Below are positions 9,780 through 20,271 of a stretch of 64,000 nucleotides of DNA, in pieces (position 1 is the stretch's first letter; each line of letters begins with the position of its first letter). The notes beneath the pieces were generated by a model. That model made no database searches, had not been told where the DNA came from, and saw only the letters and a list, made by a program, of their open reading frames with translations. The translations under genes and the position numbers were made by a program. The stretch lies in assembly GCA_946406115.1 (NCBI GenBank), contig OX291561.1, positions 6,998,273-7,062,272 of the forward strand, written 5' to 3'. This DNA comes from Apoda limacodes. Its lineage: Eukaryota; Arthropoda; Insecta; Lepidoptera; Limacodidae.

Positions 9780-10500
9780 AATGATACAGATCTCAAAGCT
9801 ACCCAATTTAAGGATACCCTAACGTTATGCTCATAAACCTATAAATCTCCCCCAGCCTTGCAACAGATGTGGAAAAAGTGATTTTACCCTTAATCACGCA
9901 CTTACTGCAAAAAAGGTGGTATAATCAACATAACGACAATTAGGATAACAAATTGCGTGATGCAAATACAAGTCAACCACCACTGATAAGTGAGTTATTA
10001 TTTAATGGTGTTTGGGAATTAACAAGGAAAGCGTTCTTTGAAGTTAGCATAGTAAATGCTGTCGCTTCCTCTTACAGCAACTTCACCTAGCAAAAACAGC
10101 ACAAAGGCATAGTAGAGAAAAAACAGCACAAAGGCATAGTAGAGAAAAAACAGCACAAAGGCATAGTAGAGAAAAAACAGCACAAAGGCATAGTAGAGAA
10201 AAAACAGCACAAAGGCATAGTAGAGAAAACATTTGAAATATAATCTTGCTGTTGAAGCCTTAAGAGCGTCTCTCACTCCAGTAATTATCTCATGTGATGG
10301 AGCACTAGGCACAGAATATAACAGTTTTTTTTTAAAAAACAGCATCTAAGCTAAACGAGAAATGGAGAAAAGCATACTATCAAATAATTTACTGGTTGAG
10401 AGTGAAAGTACAATTATCTGTGATGAGAGCAGTCTCCGTAAGGTAAAGAAGCACAAGGAGACAAATTGGATCCCTTGCTTGTGAAGACGGAGCCGAAATC
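9780..10500 (+). pseudogene. Decayed transposon protein: Cys/His finger plus 'AFFDV' nuclease-like block
   Basis: Three consecutive blocks match a protein family found at the C-terminal end of many eukaryotic transposon-encoded proteins, as I remember it. First, '[19 protein letters not shown]' at 9867-9900, a CxxCG...HAL finger whose usual following GG/RHN region is frameshifted. Second, 'ISELLFNGVWELTRKAFFEV' near 9983-10044, corresponding to the usual GxW...AFFDVRV block. Third, in another frame, 'RASLTPVIISCDGALGTEY' near 10265-10320, corresponding to the closing SFTPLV..TDGAL block. Between the second and third lies a nine-codon tandem array. Several stops and frameshifts show it is dead. 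The parent element type is not clear. Confidence 0.55.
10097..10231. repeat. 27-bp minisatellite, 5 copies, inside transposon coding sequence
   Basis: A 27-bp unit beginning 'cagcacaaaggcatagtaga' and ending in an A-run occurs five times from 10097, essentially without mismatch. In the frame of the enclosing remnant it encodes QHKGIVEKK, a plausible lysine-rich piece of the ancestral protein. The hydrophobic repeated protein that can be read from the opposite strand is an artefact of the array. Confidence 0.92.
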
Positions 10501-11314
10501 CTTTGAAGAAGGCAACGGAGCATCAATTTGAACATATATTGTAGCAAGTGATTTGTGTAGATATGTATTTTTAATCTGTAAATAGTTTTAGTTTTCTTTT
10601 TGCGTAATTACTTCTAAATTTTTGTAATTTCTATATCTATAAAAAAAAAGAGATTTTTGACTTTGACATACCGGCAGGCGGGTACTGGAAAATCAGGGTA
10701 TTGAAAAAAGATGTAAATGGAGTAAAATGAAAAATATGTCTGATTACTTTTATGTTTCACTCGAGATTTAAAAGCTACTACTATGTTCATAAAATTACTT
10801 ATATATTTATTTATACTGTGACAAGTAGAGGAATCTAAACTTATATAATAAATAATCACATACGGTTGAAAACAAGACTATATTAATAAAATTCTCACAT
10901 AGGCCAACATGTTCGTTTCGTTATTATTGTATCTCATACCATGCACCTATTGCTAAAATTACGAAATAAATACTTTCTATAACAAACTTTAGATAACTCT
11001 GTCACAATGACATAAATGCCTGATCATCTTTGGATATTTGGATCTATTATTGGACAAAGACTAGCTGGCGAATATAAGATACTGGGCAGATATTACTATG
11101 GTCAGAGAGATGCAAGAGGTGAGAAACTATTTCATTTAATCTTTGTTGGATAAATAACCTAGTCATAAGATTATATAGATTTTTTTAAGTATTATATGGA
11201 TTTGGATATCACCAGAACAAGAGTCAAATAGATTACATTCTAAAGAACCACAGGAAAAAATTACAAACATAGAAATCTTAAACAGTCTGTCATTCGCCAG
11301 TGATCACTGCCTTT
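10501..11314. other. No gene seen
   Basis: AT-rich. A run of nine A near 10639 could be the 3' end of the element whose coding remnant ends near 10500. Otherwise nothing recognisable up to the left arm of the next element. Confidence 0.35.
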
Positions 11315-11348
11315 ATGTGGCTGAGGCCGTTACGGATTTTTATAGCCG

Positions 11349-12011
11349 GCTGGAATATGTAGTTGAGGTCATAAACAATGAAAAAAAAAACTTTCGAACT
11401 TGAGATTAAGGGAAGTAGTGAAATGGTGTGCTATTTAAGGGATGAAAACCGTTTTTCGTTATTCGTGGCGGAACGAGACCTCCTAGAGAAAAGTGTTTCA
11501 TACAAAAGTTGTAGATAATAAAAAAATCTTAAACTTTTATTATTTATATTTTTCGACATAACCTCAAAGTTTTCGAGAAAATAACGAAAAACCGATTTTT
11601 CTGTTTTTTATTTTTTTCTCGCGTGAAAATTATTTAATTTAAATGAAACTTTGTGAAAATACGTAATTATTTTCACACAATAAGCATGAATTTTTTCAAT
11701 TATGGAAAATTAATATTTTTCGAGATTTAACCATTTTTCCGAAAAAACACCCTTATCTTTGGTGAACAACTTTATTGATTTTTTTTTGGTTTCTGATGTT
11801 GTACAAAGTCTTATTTTTTTCGTCGTGATGTCTACTTACTACTTTACTACTTTAGTAGCTTAAAATTAAGAAAAACCGAAAAAAAAAAATCGAATCTCGA
11901 ACTTACCGATTTTTTTCATTATTTTCAATTTTTTAGCATATTTATGTTAATAATTTATAATATTTTGATGAAATAACTTACTTTGGTATAAAATGAATAA
12001 ATTTAAATGAA
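11349..12011 (+). repeat. Left inverted arm of the nuclease element
   Basis: It runs from 'gctggaatatgtagttgagg' to 'aaatgaataaatttaaatga'. Landmarks shared with the right arm are 'gggaagtagtgaaatg', 'acaaaagttgtagataat', 'cgataaccccaaa'-free AT-rich middle sequence with repeated 'ttttcgag' runs, and 'ttggtataaaatgaataa'. Similarity to the right arm is high but with indels, including a 'ctactttactacttt' insertion near 11838. Long A and T runs make the arm prone to length change. Confidence 0.85.
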
Positions 12012-12197
12012 GTTCATCACGGAAAGGTAGGGAAAACTTCATGAAACTTAACATTTATATGGAAATCATAAGTACTTTATTAATTTTAATAAGCTACAGT
12101 TAAGTATCAAAAACTTTACATGCTTAATAAATTATTCTTAATATATATAATAAAATACAACATACAATTTATTTATATTGGCTACTAATTCTTTATT

Positions 12198-13920
12198 TTA
12201 TTTACAGATATTTACTTCATTAACATTGGTTGTGTATAACCGTTTTTGTTGTGGTTCGTTTTCTTCATCAATCAATCTCTCAAATTCTGTATTATCTTCA
12301 AAATCATTGGCATTTTCAGGCTCTTCAACTTCGATGTCATTATTCTTTGCTGGCTCTTCATCAATATCTTCAGAATCACTTAAATCTACAAATACTTCTC
12401 TGTCTCTATTTGAACAGTTCTCAGTGCATGAATTGCACACATTGGTACATTTTAAGCCGTGTTTTCGGCAGCCACACCTTTGATTATTGCATCCACTTTC
12501 ACAAGTGCAGCTGACGCTTTTTAATAACTTTTCGGGAATCAAGTCGGAACTGTCAGAGATGTATTTTGGCACGAGTCTTCCTACATTTTCGTTCCAGCCC
12601 CAATGCTTTGCTTTTTTGTTGTCCTGATCGTTGTCAAAATTACCCAACCAAGTTTGCAATTGGTAATAGACTCTGTAGGAGTGTTGTGCAGCTGCTTCTT
12701 CAGTTGGAGGGAGTTTTTCCAATTTAAAAGTGGATTTGTTTGTAGCTTGCTGATACAGCTCAAATCGTAATTGATTTAATGAATTATAAATTTTCTTACT
12801 TTTGTAAATATTAGCTGTAAGTTGAGATTCATTTTTTGCTATGGTTATGTGGTCTGCATCTTTTTGATAATAAACACTGGCTAGGTTTAATAAATTTTTA
12901 ATGTCCAAAAAAGATCTTACTATAGTTTTTTTTCCTTTTCCATCAAAACTTGAAGTTGTATCACATCCAGAGAAAGCATGAAGAACTGCTATTACACTTG
13001 TGTATGGTTCGTGTTTAAAACAATGGGATGTATAAAATGAATCTTTGAAGTTGCTCGAGCCTGGTTTGTGAAAATAAATTTCCAGCCCAATCGAATTTAA
13101 TTGGTGTAAAAGAACAAGTAAATCGATGTCTTGACCCACGATTATTACAGTTTTATCATCTTGTTTAGCTAATTGGATCGCAGTATTAACAATCAGTGCG
13201 TCAGCGTCTTCAGGAGCTTGCTTACATAAAAAGCCCTCGGACTGTAATTTATTTGATATTGTGATGATTAAATTTTTTTTATTATATTGATTAGATAAAA
13301 AAAATTCTTGTGAAAAGGGTATTTTACTTATACTTTGATATTCAAATGTTGGGACCTTAGCTGATTTATTGCGACGTGAGCGTTCAGATTGTTTTGTTCC
13401 CGACGCAATGGGAATCAAAAACCACATAACTATTATTTGCATAATGACTTCAAACATAATTGAGAATGTTCTGTGAGATTTCCTCGACACTATCATATTT
13501 TTGCCAAATAACCTTGTGTAGTAAAAACCCGCCGTCAATAACGTGTTAAATATTGCTACAAACTGGCAAAGCACTAATACTCGTGAATTCGTCGTACAGC
13601 TCGGATTTCTTATTCTTTCTTAGACCATTTTCTGTAAAAAGTGACAGAGGAAAAGGAGCTAGTTCATAATTCAAATATTCTTTCATATCATCTTTGCTGT
13701 TAATATTTAACGAAATTCTTTGAAATAACAGTAATGGATTAATTATAACTTTTTCACCGTTAACTTTTACTGATGATTGAATTGCTTTGAGAGGAACTAC
13801 TTTGTTTGTTTTTTTAAATTTAACACTACCAAAATTGTTTTCAATAACAGATTTCATTGATTTTTCACCTACTTCACGAGCTCGATAGCAGTTAATTGTT
13901 TCATCACCTATGACTCCAGA
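12198..13920 (-). pseudogene. FEN1/XPG-like (PIN-fold) nuclease with C-terminal CXC domain, broken
   Basis: Read on the minus strand, the protein starts near 13920 ('GVIGDETINCYRAREVGEKS'), continues through 'LLLFQRISLNIN' and 'NYELAPFPLSLF', and reaches 'VIDGGFLLHKVIW' and 'YVVFDS', which carry Asp residues expected in a PIN/XPG active site. This frame is cut by TAA at 13546-13548 and TGA at 13450-13452, and shifts near 13385-13400 into the frame that ends at 12198. There it reads 'EDADALIV', 'VIIVGQDIDLLVLL', 'FSGCDTTSSFDGKGKK', matching the XPG I-region E..D, the D.D pair, and the G(C/S)D...GxGxK region. 'LPPTEEAAAQHSYRVYYQLQ' follows, then a cysteine cluster C.C...C....C.C....LKC...C..C....C and an acidic tail. 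The Met that opens the 458-codon frame at 13574, and about 60 residues after it, are out-of-frame and not genuine. Confidence 0.72.
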
Positions 13921-14448
13921 ATAAATTGAAATAATATTAAATTAAGGTTAATAGTTGTAGCTTTAAGCGTACACATCAAAATAAAACATTATTGTAACAT
14001 TTAAGAATTGTAATTATTTGAATTTACAATAATATTAAAATTATAAAAGCTACTGACAATGTTAAAGGCTATAAAATTAATACTCAACTTACTTTGTTAC
14101 TATCCAACGGCAGTAAACTATTGTCAATTAATAATTTGTTTAATTTTAATTGAAATCTTAATCACCACGTGTGTTAACAAAGGACGCATCAACAACTGAA
14201 AAAATATTTTCACACAACTAGTCGAATAGAAATTTACTACTACAACAGAACGAGCTCTGCTGCTCTTGTACAGGCTCACTTTATCCTACCCCTCTCTCTC
14301 CCTAACCTTCAGTCGTTTTTGGCGGGCATTTCAAATACCTGTATGCTGTGAAATTTTAAATTTTGTAAATTTTTTTTTTTTTGAATTCGTAACATTATTT
14401 TGTTATTATTTATTCTATTAAATTTTAGCGTTGTTTCCAATAAATTAA
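13921..14448. other. Inner non-coding flank of the nuclease gene
   Basis: The sequence between the 5' end of the nuclease remnant and the right arm is AT-rich, with a CT-rich patch at about 14276-14310 ('tatcctacccctctctctcc'). It would be the upstream (promoter-side) region of the minus-strand gene. No specific promoter element can be supported. Confidence 0.4.
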
Positions 14449-15142
14449 TTCATTTAAATTTATTCATTTTATACCAAAGTAAGTTATTTCATCAAAATAT
14501 TATAAATTATTAACATAAATATGCTAAAAAATTGAAAATAATGAAAAAAATCGGTAAGTTCGAGATTCGTTTTTTTTTTTTTTCGGTTTTTCTTAATTTT
14601 AAGCTACTAAATAACAATGAATAATTAAAATCGATATACCATTTGAAAGTAGACATCACGACGAAAAAAATAAGACCTTGTACAACATCAGAAACCAAAA
14701 AAAAAACAATAAAGTTGTTCACCAAGTGTTCAATAAGGGTGTTTTTTCGGAAAAATGGAAAAATCTCGAAAAATATTAATTTTCCATAATTGAAAAAATT
14801 CATGCTTATTGTGTGCAAATAATTACGTATTTTCACAAAGTTTCATTTAAATTAAATAATTTTCACGCGAGAAAAAAATAAAAAACAGAAAAATCGGTTT
14901 TTCGTCATTTTCTCGAAAACTTTGAGGTTATGTCGAAAAATATATATAATAAAAGTTTAAGATTTTTTTATTATCTACAACTTTTGTATGAAACACTTTT
15001 CTCTAGAAGGTCTCGTTCCGCCACAAATAACGAAAAACAGTTTTCATCCCTTAAATAGCACCCCATTTCACTACTTCCCTTAATCTCAAGTTCGAAAGTT
15101 TTTTTTTTTTCATTGTTTATGACCTCAACTATATATTTCAGC
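14449..15142 (-). repeat. Right inverted arm of the nuclease element
   Basis: Reverse complement of 11349-12011 with scattered substitutions and indels. It starts 'ttcatttaaatttattcatt' and ends 'tcaactatatatttcagc'. It differs from the left arm around 14604-14650, where it carries 'aataacaatgaataatt', absent on the left. A 66-codon open frame on the minus strand at 14971-15171 is broken in the left arm by the A-run, so it is unlikely to be a gene. Confidence 0.85.
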
Positions 15143-15213
15143 AAACTGTTGCCTGCTACTAATTTTTTCATCTCAAAAAGGTAATGGCCCCAGCCTATTA
15201 GTCAAGGCAGGCA

Positions 15214-16466
15214 CTTCCTCAAGTAGGAAATGGGCGGGTCCCATAGCTGCACGTGTAATGAAAATTGGACTAAAGCTAAAGCGAGATGGACAGGCGAGCT
15301 AAACAAAACCGCTGCTGTAAACTGGATTGACAAAGTAAAAGAGGAAAATATGTAGAGAGTTGGAGGAAGAAGGAGGTCCTGAATGTGTATGATAATATGA
15401 CCAAATAATTTACTTTTTTTTTCTGCGTGTGTTTCATATAACATTAAAGAATAAATTAGGCTATAATAATTAAATCAATAATACGATCATTAGTATTATT
15501 TTGGCAAAAAAACATATCTCCTACTAAACTTAGGACAATAGGTAACTTTATATAATATTTATTATTTATATAATATTACTTTAAGAAGAAGAATAAGAAA
15601 TCATAAAAACCGTCTACTTAATATCATTTATAATTTAATGTAGGTAGGTTTTTCATACACGATTGTTTGTCTAGGACATTGATTTTCAATGTAGGAGGCG
15701 CACCCCCCTAGGGAGGCGTGACGACATGCAAAAAGGGGCGCGGGCACTTTCTTATATTGAACCTAGAGTTGTGAATCTTGTCGAAAACATGCAAGCACGG
15801 TTTTGCATATTGTCATTGAGTATCCTTATTACAAGTGCGTGTAAATCATGTTCTCTTGAGTAAAAAATATAAAAAAAATATTTGGACTTTATTACCATTC
15901 TTGTAATTTACAATTGCCGCTTGCTGCTTGTATTTTTATTTTTGGTATTAGGGAGGCGTGGTAAAAAAGAATTTGAAAATTTCTGGTCCAGGACGATCTA
16001 ATAAACGGAAATGAGTCCGTTAGCAAAACTGAGAAACCAATGTAAAACTACATTCAATTTCAAGGGCGATTTTGCGAATGTCATTCATTAAAACAACAAC
16101 ATAGTTTATTTAATGAGTTTGTTGTCAAAATGTTAAAATATTACCGAAATGCCAGGAAAAGGCTTCGAAATGTTGCAGAGTTTATTTATGTTCATTTGCG
16201 GAAGGATTCGTGCGGGAAATAAACTAATTAACTCGGAGTCTGTAGATTTTGTGCAGTGCTTTGAAATGCAAGCCTTTCTATATGAGTTAAATGAATCATT
16301 TGAATTCTTATAATAGAAAGACCAAAGTTACGGAATAAAAAGTAATACCTATTTTTTTATGTTTATTCCAATCTTAATAATAATTTTATGCTATAATATT
16401 TAAATATAAATTTCACAAGCACAGGTAATGAATTTCCTATTGCTTTTTATAACCCTTTGCCATAAA
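15214..16466. other. No gene seen
   Basis: AT-rich sequence. Two short matches to 'gggaggcgtg' at about 15711 and 15951 are noted but are too short to interpret. No coding sequence recognised. Confidence 0.35.
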
Positions 16467-16804
16467 CCACTCAGGTGGCAAACAAGCTCACGGTCCGCCT
16501 AATGGTAAGCTGTCACCGTAGCCTAGCTTTTACTTCTGTTTTACTTTTTATTCATCATGTCCAATATTGCTATGAATTTACAGGTTTTACTAGATTCAGC
16601 AATTTTAGCTATATTATACTATTTGGCTTACAGGATAAATTATGTGTTTTTTATACCAGGTTACAGACAAGCTTACGGCCCGCGCTACACAAATTATATA
16701 TATTATGTCCTAGCTAAACGGTAAAGTATCAGAACAAGCTACAGTCACTGTAGGCCGTAGCCTATGGACACTTGTAATAAATATCAGAGGCAATACTCGC
16801 GCGT
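16467..16804 (-). repeat. LINE 3'-end fragments, two pieces (family of 2377)
   Basis: At 16467-16527, 'ccactcaggtggcaaacaag' followed by 'gtccgcctaatggtaagc' and 'caccgtagccta' is the complement of the 3' end of the 2377 LINE. A second, more diverged piece lies at about 16656-16804 ('caagcttacggcccg', 'ggccgtagcctatggacact', 'actcgcgcgttgccct'). About 130 bp of other sequence separates them. Both are minus-strand remnants without a poly-A tail. Confidence 0.75.
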
Positions 16805-16834
16805 TGCCCTATAAAAATTCAATCCGACTGCTGA

Positions 16835-17045
16835 ATCGAGAGGTGTGGGTTCGATGCCCCCACAAGAAAAACATTTATGTGATGAACATTGGTGTTTGTC
16901 TTAAGACAAGGTGTTCCCTATGTATAATATGAATGTATTTACAAAAAAAAGTATATGTTTGTTGAGTTGTCTGGCATCAATTGCACAAACTTTGCTTAAT
17001 TTGGGACCAGGGCGCTGTGTGTAATTTCCAAAAATTTCTGCAAAA
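16835..17045 (+). repeat. tRNA-derived SINE, 5'-shortened
   Basis: A B-box-like 'gtgggttcgatgcccccac' at about 16851 is followed by 'aaacatttatgtgatgaaca' and the body and tail of the family ('gtatttacaaaaaaaa', 'gttgtctggcatcaattgca', 'caaactttgcttaatttggg', 'gcgctgtgtgtaatttcca'). The A-box part is missing. The same tail is found at 22750, 62365 and 63743. Confidence 0.7.
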
Positions 17046-19255
17046 ATCTTTTTGAGTTTACTTTAGAAGCCTAAGTTAAAAATATGTCACTTTTACTACT
17101 TAGAAATTGCTTATAATGCTAGACTCAATATAGTCAGGGTCTGCACACTGCTGCTGAACGTAAACTTCGAGCTACTCCAGGGACACGCCACGTTCAATTT
17201 GCACCAAAACCTTCGCCCAGCGACGTGTTTCAATATTTTCTATGACATATATTAGATTTCGCTTACACAGTAAAACACGCTTTACACGCCACCCATGTAA
17301 GGTGTCCTATGGTTCATTACCGCCGCGCGACCGTTCTGGATACTAGTGCCCGCTCACAGATAGCATTCTGTACCTAATTCTATTTAGCTCCTTTTGAATA
17401 AACATTTTCTATACTATGGCTTTATTCCTGCACCCTTGCCTACTTATCTTCACCGCACTATACACCATTGTATACCACACGCCAATAGTGTGTACGTGTA
17501 ACACGTAATAGGTTAAATTGAAAGAAAACACTTTTTTTAGGAAGAAATTGTAATGTGTGTAAGTACTTTTTTATATAATGTGTGTATTATAGGTATGGTA
17601 AACATGTTATTTTTTCTATATAATTCTATATTTTTTTAACTCCGACATCAAAACTAGATGTCTCAGTAGTTGTATCGTCATAAGAAGTGTTTACATACCT
17701 AACTGTATCGACATTTTGTTGCTCTACCTTTTTCGTTCAGAAATCCTGATGAATTATATGGATAATATGGTAAATCGGTTTTGTCGGACTCTTACTAACT
17801 TAAACCTAAAGGTGGCCTGCTACCGTGAACGTTTGTATTGGTAATGGCTTATGCGATGACCCGCAGCGAAAGGTCAGTGTCACATAACAATTTTTTTTTG
17901 GGAGAGAGAGAATGAGGTTTCAACTCTTTCTTTCCTCCTGCAAAAACGAACGGGGTACACTTCACGCGTGTCTCTCCACAAGATGACTCCCCTGAGTGCA
18001 AAATGGAAGTTCCCACCAACACCCAACATCCATGATGTGACAAGGAAATTGATCGATTTTATACTCGTTGTTACCTTGCGACCCTTGCCTGGGTTCCTGC
18101 CATCGTTAGGGCGTAACTATTCCCAATCTGGCCTACGAACAAATAGTCGCAACCTGTCTCACGAGGTATCCGACGGTGAAGTAAGTGCCTATCCAGCTGC
18201 ACAATTATAAGAGCTCAATAAGGCCGCCCAATATTGTATCCGCCGATCTCTGAGGATACCCATTCGAGCCCCATCAACGTTCGACAAAATGTCAACTTAA
18301 TCACGGTGTCTCAGTTTCACGCCGGACTAGTTTGTCCGTTGCTACTGATCCTCTTTGCCACGGCAAGGCTACAGCACACTACTCGAGTGGGATTATTTCA
18401 TTAGGTACCTATTTTACCAAAAGAAAAACAAAGGTTAAAGAAAACTATCGACGACCAGTAAACTAGACAAAGTTAAAGTTAGAGTCAATTTTCTTTATTC
18501 AAATTAGGTTTTTAAGTCGTCAAAATTATTAAATGTTATTTTTGTATTTTTTTCAGTATCCTTTATTAAATTTTTTTATAACTTATTTAAATTAACCTAT
18601 GGATTATTATATATATTAACTTTCTAGTAAAAGTGTATACATTGCCCCATCGAAGATTTACTAATTTTGTGTAGACGTTTATCATGCACAAACAGCTTTA
18701 TTTCAAGTATTTACTTTAAGAACGTTACTTATCTTGCTGGAACTACCAATTTTTTTTTTTATAAATTTTATTTTATTTTCTTTATTATTTTCTTTATTGG
18801 GGATAACCAACAGTTATCACAATGAGACTTAATAATAAACATATTTCATAGTAAAATAAATTATTGTGGGTACACCGTTATCCACGGATTTGTAAATTGC
18901 GTCACTCGAAATACCTACTAACAAAATTATACTTAATAACATTAAACAAAAGGAAACTAAAACGTTTGGAAGTTACAAAGATTACAAAAAAAAATGCATA
19001 GTAAATTTTAAATTTTGCTGTTTTTTATACTTTTAGGTTTTTAATGCGTCTATTATTTGTTTCTTAAGTTTTTTTGCTCTGAAAATGCGAAAATATCTAG
19101 GTCCGGAAAAGTCTTGTTAATTAAAGTTAAAATATTTACCTCCCTAAACCTCTCCCTCAGAGATATCCTTGATCATTATTTGTAAATAGCACGAATAGTT
19201 ATAACGTGATGAAGATTTAAAAAAATACAAAAGCATTTTTGAACCCTCAGTTTTT
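17046..19255. other. Unassigned region; GC-richer patch 17.93-18.36 kb
   Basis: No gene recognised. The patch at about 17930-18360 is more balanced in base composition than its surroundings and contains an 80-codon frame at 17968-18210 ('RPLPGFLPSLGRNYSQSGLR') that continues after a stop with 'AAQYCIRRSLRIPIRAPSTF'. It could be a decayed coding sequence, but I cannot name a family. The remainder is AT-rich. Confidence 0.3.
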
Positions 19256-19259
19256 TATT

Positions 19260-19609
19260 AAAATAGGTACTCACATATTATAAAATAGGTACTCACATAT
19301 TATAAAATAGGTACTCACATATTATAAAATAGGTACTCACATATTATAAAATAGGTACTCACATATTATAAAATAGGTACTCACATATTATAAAATAGGT
19401 ACTCACATATTATAAAATAGGTACTCACATATTATAAAATAGGTACTCACATATTATAAAATAGGTACTCACATATTATAAAATAGGTACTCACATATTA
19501 TAAAATAGGTACTCACATATTATAAAATAGGTACTCACATATTATAAAATAGGTACTCTCATATTATAAAATAGGTACTCACATATTATAAAATAGGTAC
19601 TAACATATT
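19260..19609. repeat. 22-bp minisatellite, about 16 copies
   Basis: A 22-bp unit with core 'aggtactcacatattat' is repeated in perfect register from 19260 to 19609, that is 15 full copies and a 20-bp last one. Only two variants are seen: 'actctcat' in the copy starting at 19546 and 'actaacat' in the final one. The unit length is not a multiple of three and there is no unique sequence between units. Confidence 0.95.
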
Positions 19610-19755
19610 CTTCATAAAATTATTTCATAAATTTTTGTTTTGTCCGTTTTAACTTATTTTTAATTTAATTTTTTGTTTCGTCAGTTTTAATTTATTTTTT
19701 GGTACTTACATATTTATTTTACAACTAAGGTTTGTTCTCACCGATTTAACTCTTG

Positions 19756-19925
19756 GGAATAGCGGTAGCCCAACGATTCAATTCTCGACCCGTTTGATGT
19801 TTTCTTCCGCCTCAACGGAACGGTATAAAATAGAAAGATAAAGTGCTCGTTTAATTCTCCCGCCGGGCTTTACAGAATCGATAAGTGAAATGGCGGGATT
19901 CGATTTTGTTACGGAATTTGTTTTG
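19756..19925 (+). repeat. Dispersed repeat shared with 54.9 kb
   Basis: 'atagcggtagcccaacgatt', 'agaaagataaagtgctcg' and 'aagtgaaatggcgggattcg' correspond in order to 'atggcggtagcccattgat', 'aaaagataaagtgctcc' and 'gtaaaatggcggaatttg' at 54870-55035. Same orientation, moderately diverged. Unclassified, no coding sequence. Confidence 0.6.
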
Positions 19926-20271
19926 CTTACAATTTTTTGAGGGAGTTGATTTTGTTACTTGAATTCGGTGGTTTATAACAGAAAAACTGTAACTGAAGAA
20001 ACACTCTAAAAACTGTTATTTAATACTGTCTTTGATGCTTATGATGTTTAAATGTAAAATAAAAAATATTATTTAACATAAAGAAGATAAACTTACTGAA
20101 AATATATTTTTTATAAAAAATTAAATTAATTTAGACTGAAATAAAATTAATTTTCATTGCTTAAAATATAATTAATTTAAATAAAATTAGTTAATGCTAT
20201 TTTTAGGCAAATTTTTAAAGACATTAACTTTAAAAAAGGAGGAGGAGATTTTTACATATCGAATGAATGGT

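Larger units (their letters stand above)
11315..15213 (-). mobile_element. 3.9-kb DNA element with long inverted arms and an XPG-like nuclease gene
   Basis: Two long inverted arms (11349-12011 and 14449-15142) enclose a 2.4-kb centre that holds one broken nuclease gene on the minus strand. Weaker arm similarity extends outward: 'ggctgaggccgttac' near 11323 pairs with the complement of 'gtaatggccccagcc' near 15181, and the left arm has lost about 25 bp between this block and 11349. No transposase is visible in any frame. Known Academ-superfamily transposons carry an XPG-type nuclease gene, so this may be a shortened derivative of one, but that assignment is by memory of the family. Exact ends and target-site duplication could not be fixed. 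Confidence 0.65.

Noticed and set aside
10019..10345. 108-codon minus frame encoding repeated 'YYAFVLFFL', resembling a membrane protein
   Set aside because: Artefact of the 27-bp array in antisense; the plus strand carries the recognisable transposon blocks.
12178..12514. Plus-strand serine-rich frames of about 100 codons
   Set aside because: They are antisense to the cysteine-rich and acidic end of the nuclease gene.
14971..15171. 66-codon frame in the right arm as an element gene
   Set aside because: The left arm has a frame break at the A-run and the frame crosses the arm border.
15180..15400. LINE 3' end ('gcgagatggacaggcgagct')
   Set aside because: A faint likeness to the K.RWTG block of other LINE ends, but too short and too broken to support.
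19260..19609. Regular repeats that could suggest a CRISPR array
   Set aside because: Units are directly contiguous with no unique spacers, and the context is eukaryotic.
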